64,000 nt of DNA, taken from contig CM043945.1 in NCBI GenBank assembly GCA_014529385.2, positions 141,088,241-141,152,240 on the forward strand, given 5' to 3'. The translations under genes and the position numbers were made by a program. The first letter of the stretch is position 1; every line of letters begins with the position of its first letter. This document shows, piece after piece, positions 54,921 to 64,000 of this stretch. The notes beneath the pieces were generated by a model. That model was not told the origin of the DNA. It searched no databases and saw only the letters and a list, made by a program, of their open reading frames with translations. Source of the stretch: Adiantum capillus-veneris (taxonomy: Eukaryota > Streptophyta > Polypodiopsida > Polypodiales > Pteridaceae).

Positions 54921-56624
54921 CACTATATTATTTAGACAGGATATGATTACATATTAGAAAACTGACACTTAGTATGTACATAAGCAATAAATAGATAGAT
55001 AGAGAGATTTTATCAGCTATAGAACCCCCCTGGATCAAATGGATAGCTATAGGCTATCCCAATTGTGTTGCAAACTCCGCCAAGATCAAATACATAGAAT
55101 TGAGCACAGCCACCCATCTATAGTACATACATAATCAACCTTTTTTTTGCACCTGTAAACCCAAAAACAAGACTCTCGTGCAGCTTCGCATAGCATAAAC
55201 TTTCAATATGTATCCATACATTGGCTTTGTACACTGAATGAACCTGTACGCCAACCTACAAAGCATCAGCACCATACATGATGATTTTCTCACTTGCTAG
55301 AGAGCTCTCCATAGTAGACCCCTCATCAAGAGAGCTTTGCAAACTGTGAAAAACTACATGTGAAGCAACTTTCAAAAGCATGTCCATTAATAGCATAACA
55401 CCCACCTTGGCAACCTGTCTTCCACTACCACTGCTTCTTGCATAGCCAAACCTACCTGTGTTCCAAGCATACCCTTTGTTGTAGGTCCTTCAAATGGCAT
55501 ACACGACATACCTGACTCACCATGCCAACATTCGTCCACCATAGCCTTTGATGCGTCATCTTCAACCACTTCATACGTGAGCAAATTGGATTGCCCAACC
55601 ACCTTTGCCTGCTCTTCAAGGACTTGTTCTATGATCATATCATCTGCTAAGGGAGAAAGAAATCCATGATCTATTACCTCATTCTCTGGTATGTTGACAT
55701 TGTCCACACCTTTTGGAATGCACTGCCGCTCTTCAACACAATCGGTAGCGCAAGGTTGCCCAACCCCCTAACTAGCTTCTTCCTGCACAGCTTTGACCAT
55801 TGCTTTGCCATCCTCTTCAAACTTGTCATGTGAGCTCTAATCCATAGCTTCATTTGATTCTTCATGCATACACACTTCGACCAAGACCGCATCCTTGCTA
55901 ACTAGGCTAGTAGACTCTTGTACAGCAGCATACCAAGCTAGAGGTACAAATTGAAATGAATGACCAGAATGGCTTATCAATGGCAAAGCAGCTACCTCTT
56001 TGATGCTTGGACTTTGTTTTGGCACGTGATAAAGCTCCGTTGTTGAGCTATACCCATAAATTGTAGGCTTCCACTAGCCCATCTCCAACTTCCTCTTTGC
56101 TTTCCTAATCTTTAGCTTCGCCAAGCAAACCATTTACACATAATCGTCTGCACCACCACACTCGACCTTCTCCTTGATTCACGGATACAAGTAGGCTAGA
56201 AATTGCTCTCGCTTGAAATGATCTCCATTTCACACATGTAATAGTAGCTAGTCTCTCCCAAATAGACTCAAATTTATCCAAAAACAAAGCAAAATCTTCA
56301 CTTAGGTAGTGCTTTACCTTGCTCAATGGTTCACCCAAGTCCAGTGGAGAAACCCGCTTCTGAAAAGCTTCAACAAACTACTTGCGAATCTCGCTCAGCG
56401 ACTGCCGATCTGCAACCTTCAATCCTTCAAACGAGGCTTTGGCGCGTCCTTGTAGAACTAATGGTAGTGCCTTCAATTTGGCTTCATCTCAAAAAATTCT
56501 CATTTGCAATAGGTATAGCTCCAAATCAGAAAACCAATTTGCAGCCTCTTCTTCTCCTGCAAGCACCAATTCAATATCAGGCATCATCTTCAGGCTGTAA
56601 ATCTTCACCAAGGAGCAATCAATA
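54921..56624 (-). pseudogene. G1 gag-like unit
   Basis: A minus-strand gag-like region running from the primer-binding site (56625-56644) to the stem-loop (54901-54920). Short frames in several phases include 'HYLSEDFALFLDKFESIWER' (56105-56338), 'PKQSPSIKEVAALPLISHS' and 'NENEVIDHGFL'-type sequence (55387-55707). The far end carries 'VFDLGG' then 'FDPGG' in the tail, comparable to 'FVWDLGG' and 'FPWEPGA' at the end of E. No zinc knuckle, protease or pol motif was found. Many stops. G2 (59001-60495) is a second copy. A gag-only non-autonomous element is the best reading. Confidence 0.6.
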
Positions 56625-56644
56625 GATCCTCCGTGGGGGCACCA
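56625..56644 (-). promoter_or_regulatory. G1 primer-binding site
   Basis: The minus strand reads TGGTGCCCCCACGGAGGATC, one base after the LTR end CCATCA. It is the same site as in E apart from one base, and close to that of A. Confidence 0.85.
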
Positions 56645-56645
56645 C

Positions 56646-58966
56646 TGATGGAAAGGGGGAAGGGGGAACACACCCAACACACTCCAAGCTTGCCTCTCTA
56701 TAGGCCAGGATAAATTTCACACCCCTAACCATGCAAAATCACACACACACGCACACTTTCGGCCAACCTCCAATGCACAAGCTCGCCTTCAAGCACCGGC
56801 TATACACACCAAACACGAACACTTCATCCGTTAATTGACTCGACAACACATCATCAACTCTGTCTGTACTCGATCATATACACAACTCCCAAATCATCAA
56901 TCTCACATATCAACAACTCACGCTATCACTCTCTTCCTCTCTCTCTCTCTACACACACACACCCGTGTGGTCGGGAGCCAACACTACCACAGACTAGCAC
57001 AAGACAAGATGAAGGAACAAAATGATCTGAGTCAAGCAGTCACCATAAACCATAGAAAAACCATGCATCAAAACACATGTGCGGGTACAATGATGGCATC
57101 AACTGCCATGAAAATCCCTACTTTTTGGCTGCAGACATGGCGGCTCTCCTTCAACCTTGCTTTTTGATTAACGCCCACCCTCATTGGCGGCTCTCCTGCT
57201 CTGCAGCGCCCTCCAATGGAACCCCTCTTTCCTCTTTCTTGCTTCTTCTATAGCGCAACAACCCATCCAATCCCCAGGCAACTGTCGACCTCCTCTTGCA
57301 GGAGAGCTCCTCACGGCCCTACCAATTGCATACAACCAACCCCCTTGTGCTCTTGCTCATGGCACCAACACTCTACAACTGCACTTGGTCTTACTTGCTC
57401 TTCTGTATCTCCACCCATTTTAGCCTTGGTGGTCTTTTATCCTTCCCTATAGCTGGTTCAGCAAGTAGGTTCACCTTCATATGCAGCTGGGACGAATCCA
57501 CAACTCTCCTTTGATGCTCGTCAACCCGGCATACTTCTCGTTGCTCTTGGTAGGCCTTTGAGTGCCCACGTCCTCCAACCTATGGCCGCTCCCTATCTTG
57601 ACATAGCCACTCCCTATTTGCAGCAGCCCGCCTGCTTTTGGTTTACGGCCTCTCCTTGCTCCTCTCTCGCATCCACGAGCCTGCCACCTCTCTACTGCTC
57701 CAAGCAACGCCACCTCTGGCGGCCTCTCTTTTGTCACGACCCAACTGGCGGCAATAGCGCCATATTTTTCTTCTCTCTCGCACTCTCTCTCATCGTGGAG
57801 CTAGACTCTCTCCACTGGAAGCTTCCAATTTTCATGGCGGCATTCCCCCCTCTGCAAAAACCGTCCCTCCTCTTGTTTTGCCAACCCACCTATGCAACTG
57901 CCTGCTCATGCTGCATGAAACACCACAGATGGCACCCTTTCCACTAGGAACTACAGCACCCTCCTGCTCATGCTCTGGAGTACACTAGCACCATCTCTCA
58001 GTTTTCAGTAGTGTTTCTTTTTTCACTCTACATGCCAGCTTCAATCTTCACTCAAAAAAATCCTACCTTGGTCTCGTTTACATGCTCGTAAACTGCCAAC
58101 ACGGGAAAAACTTTGCTCTGGCATCTCTTCATATCATGAGCATGACAATATTCTTACCGATGCTACAAATTTTTCTTCCACTTTCAATTCTGCCTTGCTA
58201 TGCATACCTAGGCCCCGAAACCCTCGACCACTTGGATGAAAACTATCCCTTGTGTTTTCAAGCAAGGCTCACCATGACTCTCTTTTGAACCAAACCAATG
58301 GTCATGCTTATGGTTGGCCGCCCGCTTCAACTGCGTGTATAGGCTATAGTGCTATCAAACAAAGCTCCAACTCTTCATGGCCGTAAGTAAACAAGGATCA
58401 CTCCACAAGAATAGTCCCCAGGTGATGAGATCTTCTCCGAGAGAGGTGGTGACCGATATGACCGTTGAGTATCCTGTGCCACCATAACTCTCAATTGGTT
58501 GATATGTGCTCTCCCAATTGGACTTGTTGAACACTTCACCAAGTATAGCTTCCATCACCCAACCATCTACTTCCAACTCTCCATGCACCAACTTCTGACA
58601 TGTCTTCTTCAAGTATAAAGCAGGCCTTCAACAACCTCAAACCACTACCCATTTCAAGAAAATGTCTCGCACCCTGTCAAATAGCGTGTCCTACAAACAT
58701 CTCGCTCAAAATCCCATATCATAAACCTCATAGCACCTGTATCCACATCCCTTGCCTCGTTCCCAATCTTGTGATGTCAACATTTGCTCCTGTCACCTGT
58801 GATAGCAAACAACACTTGTAGCTTCTACTAGAGAGTGCTCCATCCCTGTGTACCTGTCTCCTACATGCATCAAATACCTGCTCAATGTCCCTGTCATTTT
58901 CCTGCAAACGGCCATGCTTGGGATTCTTGCACTTCCATAGGCTGACCTTCTTCAGTTGTACCATCA
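56646..58966 (-). repeat. LTR shared by G1 and G2
   Basis: About 2.3 kb. On the element strand it starts TGATGGTACAACTG (58966) and ends CCCCCTTTCCATCA (56646), so TGATGG/CCATCA are its inverted ends, like the B-family LTR. G1's primer-binding site adjoins one end. G2's pre-LTR tract (CTAGCGGGCTAGCAA) adjoins the other. It therefore serves as 5' LTR for G1 and 3' LTR for G2. No protein motif was recognised inside; part (57535-57900) recurs at 60535-60900. Confidence 0.65.
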
Positions 58967-59000
58967 TTGCTAGCCCGCTAGTTGAGCATTTATGCTAAAC
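58967..59000 (-). promoter_or_regulatory. G2 stem-loop and pre-LTR tract
   Basis: GTTGAGCAT/ATGCTAAAC (58981-59000): the same stem as G1 with one mismatch. On the element strand CTAGCGGGCTAGCAA follows and then the LTR start TGATGG. Confidence 0.65.
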
Positions 59001-59067
59001 CACTATATTATTTAGATAAGATATGATTGCATATTACAAAGCTGACACTTAGTATGTACATAAGTAC

Positions 59068-59105
<38 letters not shown>

Positions 59106-60495
59106 ATCAGTTGTAGAATCCCCCCCGGATCAAATGGAAAGCCATAGGCTCTCCCAACTGTGATGCAAACTCCACCAAGGTCAAATACATGGAGTTGAGC
59201 ACAGTGACCCATCTGTAGTACATACATAATCAACCATTTTTTTTCACCTGTAAACCCTAAAACAAGCCTCTCGTGTAGCTTGGCATAGCATAAACTTTCA
59301 ACATGTATCCATACATCGGCTTCGTACACTGGATAAACCCGTACACCAACCTACAAAGCATCTGCACCATACATCATGATTCTCTCACTTGCTAGAGAGC
59401 TCTCCATAGAAGACCCCTCATCAAAAGAGCTTTGCAAACTGTACTAAACTACCTATGAAGCAACTTTCAAAAGCATGTCCATTAATAGCATAACACCCAC
59501 CTTCGGCAACCTATCTTCCACTATCGTTGCTTCTTGCATAGCCAAACCTAGTTGTGTTCCAAGCATACCCTCTGTTGTAGGTCCTTCAAATGGCATACAC
59601 GCCATACCAAACTCACCATGCCAATCTTCGTCCACTATAGCCTTTGATGCTTCATCTTCAACCACTTCATGCGTGAGCAAATCAGATTGCTCGACCACCT
59701 TTGCTTGCTCTTGAAGGACTTCTTCTATGATCATAACATCTGCTAAGCGAGAAAGAAATCCATGATCTATTACCTCGTTTTCTTGTATGTTGACATCATC
59801 CACACCTTTTGGAATGCACTTCGACTCTTCAACACAATCAGTAAGGCAAGGTTGACCAACCCCCTGGCTAGCTTCTTCCTGCGCAGCTTCGACCACATCG
59901 CTTTGCCAACATCTTCAAACTTGTCCTGTGAGCTCTGATCCATAGCTTCATTTGATTCTTCATGCATACACACTTTGACCAAGACCACATCCTTGCTAAC
60001 CATGCTAATAGACTCTTGTACAGCAGCATACCAAACTGGAGGTACAAATTGAAACGAATGACCAGAATGTCTTACCAATGGCAAAGGAGCTACCTCTTTG
60101 ACACTTGGACTTTTTTTTGGCACATGATAAAGCTCCATTGTCAAGCTATACCCATAAATTGTAGGCTTCAACAAGCCCATCTCCAGCTTCCTCTTTGCTT
60201 TCTTGCTCATTACCTTCACCAAGTAAACCATTTGCGAATAGTCCTCTGCACCACCACAGTTGACCTTCTCCTTGGTTCGTGGATGCAAGCAGGAGGCTAG
60301 AAACTCCTCTGGCTTGAAATGATCTCCATTTTGCACACATGTAATAGCACCTAGTCTTTCCCAAATAGACTCAAATTTATCCAGAAACAAAGCAAAATCC
60401 TAAGTTACTTACATCCTGCTTAATCTTGCCCAATTTTTCACCCAAGTCCAATGGAGAAACCCGCTTCTGAAAAGCTTCAACGAATCGCTTGCAAC
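59001..60495 (-). pseudogene. G2 gag-like unit
   Basis: Second copy of the G1 coding unit on the minus strand. Frames include 60390-59770 ('MFLDKFESIWERLGAITCVQ', 'KSPSVKEVAPLPLVRHSGHS') and 59896-59453 ('GVDDVNIQENEVIDHGFLSR', 'CMPFEGPTTEGMLGTQLGL'). The tail 'LHVFDLGGVCITVGRAYGFP' and 'FDPGG' lies at 59329-59110, just before a GA microsatellite (59073-59101). It is less broken than G1. The 5' end is cut at about 60495, and a piece of LTR interior follows at 60535, so the gag start, primer-binding site and LTR end are deleted. Confidence 0.6.
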
Positions 60496-60534
60496 CTGAT
60501 TACAACTAGAGCAACCTTAGGATCCATGATTCCT

Positions 60535-61026
60535 TCTAGTTGCTCTCGGTAGGCTTTTGAGTGCCCATGGCCTCCAATCTATGGCCGCTCCTATATTGAC
60601 ATGGCCACTCCCTATCTGTAACAGCCCTCCTTCTTTTGGCTAACGGCCTCCCCTTGCTCCTCTCTGACGTCCACAACCCACCACCTCTCTACTGCTCCAA
60701 GCCACGCCACCTCTACCGGCCTCTCTTTTGGTCTCGACCCAGTTGGCTATAGTAGAGCCATATTTTTCTTCTCTCTGGCGCTCTCTCTCGTCCTGGAGCT
60801 GGACTCCCTCCAGTGGAAGCTTCCAATCCGCCTGGCGGAATTCCCCCCTCTGCAAAAACCGTCCCTTCCTCTTGTTTTGCCAACCCCCCTATGCAACTGA
60901 CTGCTCACACTCTGGTGGCTATAGATAGCCAAAGGTGCTTCTAAACCTCTAGTTGGTTTGCCAACCCCCCTATGCAACTGACTGCTCACGCTCTGGTGGC
61001 TATAGATAGCCAAAGATGCTTCTAAA
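60535..61026 (-). repeat. G2 partial LTR with 81-bp tandem duplication
   Basis: 60535-60900 matches 57535-57900 of the shared LTR. At its right end an 81-bp unit ('ttttgccaacccccctatg' through 'gcttctaaa') is repeated: 60877-60957 and 60958-61026, with only a few differences. Confidence 0.75.
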
Positions 61027-62075
61027 TGTACAAGAAGAGGGTGGAGCAACATTGAGTTGCCTAGATGAGCAAGGAAGGGGGCAAGACTGAGAGGAGTCCA
61101 AGCTGCATACACACTACCGTAGTGGCCTCATCAGGTTACACAAAAATTCTCTTCAAGATCTAATACATTTTCAGCCCTTTGAATGCACCTCAACAGTGTT
61201 TTTCTTTGCAACTAGAATTTAGCTCCTGAAGCCACTCATATTGAATGTTCCAATCAGCCCCAAATCTTCTCCATTGTGGCTATGGATCATTGAAACTATG
61301 GCTGAAGGTTTGGGCAGATGATGGAGCAGCATAGGCGCACCTCTAGGTTGCAAAAACACCCCTGTAATGGCCTTTTTAGGATAACAAAAACACTCTTATA
61401 GAGGGCGGAGTCCTATGTCTATCCTTTCTAGATATGCAAGATCACATTTTGAGAGAGACAACATGTAAGCTTCAAGAGATCATCGGCTACAATTGAATAC
61501 CTTCAACAATGAGCACCTCTCTCGGCCTTTGTCATCAGTAGACAGCTTCATCACTGAAAACAACTCTTGACCGAGCAACATGACCCTCATAGGGGGCATC
61601 ATGTCTAGAGAGAGACATACATGTATGTTGTACCCCACTTTACCTACTCTTCTTGACACCCCACAACATGAAAACATAGCAAAATCGGACTAGTCACCCT
61701 TGAATGTGGAAAAAGCAGGGGAATGTTTGGAAAAACCACCACCCGTTCCTCCATCTTGCAAACCAACCACCAAGCACACAGGTCACTTGAAGTATGGGAG
61801 CACTTTGCAAAGCCGAGTGGAAACCAGAAAGCAGTCTCACTCCTTAATAAAGACCTTGGAGATATACATTAGTCCTCACTCCTTAACAAAGACCTTGGAG
61901 GTATAGAGAAGCCAAGAGGTGATAAAACTCATGAGCATCAAAGCAAGAATATGGCTACTTTATCACCAAGGCAATCAGTTTGGATCTTCTATTTCTATGA
62001 CACCATTGCATTTATTAAGATGACCCAAAACATGGGAAACAACCACTTGGTATCCTTGATTGCAATATAAAATCT
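61027..62075. other. No gene recognised
   Basis: No convincing coding region. A small tandem duplication of 'tcactccttaa(t/c)aaagaccttggag' lies at about 61838-61902. The rest may be LTR or flanking DNA of G2. Confidence 0.45.
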
Positions 62076-62093
62076 CTCCCTCCCTCCCTCCCT

Positions 62094-62168
<75 letters not shown>

Positions 62169-62244
62169 CCTCCCTCCATCAATTCAAAGTCACGTGAGTT
62201 TTGCTTTAAGTGCCTGGATGTCTTTAACAAAGTGTGTGCGGTGC

Positions 62245-62317
<73 letters not shown>

Positions 62318-62469
62318 TTAAAGGCAATGGAGGAGGATGGAGAGCATCTTTATGATCATGGAGAAGGAGAATCTTTCACTAAACGGAAAGCAGACACGTA
62401 GGAAATTCAATCGAAGCTTTGAGTTTGAATTTCATTTTTCCAATTTGTGTGAAGGTACACAAGCTGGAG

Positions 62470-62516
<47 letters not shown>
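62076..62516. repeat. Microsatellite cluster
   Basis: (CCCT)n at 62076-62101 and (CT)n at 62101-62166; (GT)n at 62248-62285 and (GA)n at 62285-62312; (TC)n at 62473-62516. Between them is unrecognised sequence. Frames that cross these runs are low-complexity artefacts. Confidence 0.85.
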
Positions 62517-62519
<3 letters not shown>

Positions 62520-63073
62520 CCAACCGCCTCTTCATCTTCTCCCTTTTCATCCAGTGCACCTTTTGGCTCATGATGCCTAGCATCCCTCGTGGCTCCTAGC
62601 GATGCCTCCATATTGCATTTAGTGCCACATGGCATTGCCTGAATTTCCTTCTCCATTATAGATTCAATAGATTCCTCCACATGTTTGTGGAGTTTTCTAC
62701 CTTCTAATCTAAATATCAGAATGAAATTCGTAGGTGAAATTACACTAATCCTAGGAAACCTGTAGACAATAGGTTTTTATTTAACACTTGAAGTGTAAAC
62801 TTGCACATGAAAAAACTTTAAAGTTGCTCATTGTATTGTTATGCCTTGTATGACAACCCGTAAACTTTTGGAATAAAACACTTAAATTTCAATTACTTAG
62901 TGTTTTCTTTAAAAATATAGTTGACATTTGTCTAGAGTAGTAGATAATGTGTGGCCTTCTATAGGTAGTTTATTCTTTTGAATCATCATAGCCTATGGGT
63001 TCTTTTGAAATTTTTGATGTGCTTCTCCCCTTCTAGGTCAAAACACAAGTGATTAATTCATTTACGATCCCAT
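62517..63073. other. No gene recognised
   Basis: Non-coding by eye. No match to other parts of the window was found. Confidence 0.45.
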
Positions 63074-63348
63074 CTCCAGGGGTTCACTATGTATAAATCA
63101 TGTTTATCGCGTGCGTTCAATGACTATTTCTAAAACTCTTTATCTATGAATTTTGGAGGAATAAAATACTCCCTTTTCTTATTCAATCTGTAAATTTTTT
63201 TCCCAATTCTTCTTATAGTACCCTTCTGTATGTAAATATGTGAGAGAGAATAAGTTTAATACCAACTTATACTACACTCACATGATAGTCACAAAAGTTC
63301 TAAGTGAACCTCTCCCACCCTACCCCCCCCCCCCCCCCCCCACCCGAG
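63074..63348. mobile_element. MITE copy 4
   Basis: 275 bp. Left end CTCCAGGGGTTCACTATG and 'tatcgcgtgcgttcaa'; right end 'cactcacatgatag', 'aagtgaacc', then C18 (63323-63340) and CACCCGAG. Flanks GATCCCAT (63066-63073) and GATCTCAT (63349-63356) match at seven of eight. Extra length is due to the C tract near the right end. Confidence 0.82.
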
Positions 63349-63609
63349 GATCTCATACATTTACTTCATGTCTTCAATTAATATTAGCTAAATGCAACTA
63401 GAAGACATTCTTTAAACTGGTGAAAACATTCCTTTGGAAGAATTGCACGAAAGCCTTTCTTCCTTGGTAGTAAGACAAATGGGAAATTATTGCAAGACCT
63501 AAGGAACAAGGCAACCTTGGGAACCTCAACCTCAAAGGGCATGTCGAGGCTCGATGTGCTAAATTTTTGGTTGGGCTAAATTTGCAACGTAGCAATACAT
63601 AGGTCAACA
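63349..63609. other. No gene recognised
   Basis: Spacer between MITE copy 4 and the Copia fragment; it may be part of the Copia gag, but no motif was seen before 63620. Confidence 0.4.
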
Positions 63610-64000
63610 CAGAAAGTTAGTATCCTAGCTCTGTTATGAAAGACATGATTGTCCAAACAAAAGGCAACAAAATAATTATGAAACCACTAATAGGAATCTA
63701 TATGAGCCTGAGAGGCTTTTTGTGGTACTGCACATGTTAAACAATATGTCTACAAATGTGGCAAAATCTTTTGATAATGTACGACATGTGGATTACATTG
63801 CATCAAATCACACGACCAGTCATGGTGAGTGGTTTAACGAAATGAAAACTTTACAAATTCCTAGTTATGTAGAGACTAGGGATGCTACTGCACATCCCAT
63901 TATGCATACTTAAAATGTATCATTTACTATGAAAAATGGTAAATTAAAGTACATGGCTGAAATTCTATGTGTACCCAATATTAGAAAGAATTTGGTTTCT
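63610..64000 (+). pseudogene. Ty1/Copia gag end and protease fragment
   Basis: Plus-strand Copia polyprotein running off the window. A degraded zinc knuckle ('CYERHDCPNK') near 63635 is followed by the protease region: 'HVDYIASNHTTSHGEWFNEM' and 'IMHT', a TAA near 63911-63913, then 'FTMKNGKLKYMAEILCVPNI' and 'RKNLVS'. The last block is the conserved end of the Copia protease region before integrase (V-P-x-x-x-x-N-L-x-S). The active-site triad, normally D-S-G, reads D-Y-I, so this copy has no working protease. Family is firm; lineage is not resolved. Confidence 0.8.

Noticed and set aside
57184-57947. Overlapping plus-strand frames rich in Leu, Pro and Ser
   Set aside because: They lie in a non-coding LTR of G, on the opposite strand to the element, and part recurs at 60535-60900 without keeping the frames.

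Overview
This is nuclear DNA of a land plant, almost certainly a seed plant with a repeat-rich genome. The species cannot be named from the window. Nearly every recognisable protein belongs to plant-type LTR retrotransposons: Ty1/Copia, Ty3/Gypsy chromoviruses, and Tat-like Ty3 elements with a second RNase H. No intact host gene, rRNA, tRNA or CRISPR was found. Long GA, CA and GT microsatellites and small non-autonomous DNA transposons fill much of the rest.

Layout. 1-1815: 5' part of a minus-strand Copia element with a short LTR. 1816-13030: a scrambled mosaic of one chromovirus family. It holds a 2.3 kb-arm inverted repeat (5400-7719 / 9266-11580), a 0.53 kb-arm foldback (1979-3173), and gag, protease, RT/RNase H, integrase and chromodomain pieces on both strands. 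13030-15094: non-coding DNA and a large compound microsatellite. 15095-31316: Ty3 element 'T' (LTR part, PBS, long leader, gag), split by element A (20130-29029) and by a solo LTR (29598-31151). 31318-36235: truncated element D. 36236-49798: minus-strand gag of element F (a relative of T), split by gag-protease-only element E (36435-42140) and by element B (43330-49248). 50159-51779: three copies of a MITE; a fourth lies at 63074-63348. 54895-61026: two gag units G1 and G2 around a shared 2.3 kb LTR. 63610-64000: another Copia fragment.

How they relate. A, B and D are autonomous-type elements (gag-protease-RT-RNase H-second RNase H-integrase), all now broken by stops, frameshifts or lost catalytic residues. 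E and G keep only gag or gag-protease plus a C-terminal tail, but share a primer-binding site with A. A, B, E and G also share a stem-loop just before the 3' LTR. This suggests E and G were mobilised by A/B-type enzymes. Nesting gives a relative order: T and F are older than A, the solo LTR, E and B, and the insertions appear to have made 4-bp target duplications.

Most worth a second look: the conserved 3' stem-loop, the gag-only lineages, the palindrome-plus-GTACCT motif repeated in the T LTR and leader, and the MITE family with runaway G-tracts at its ends.
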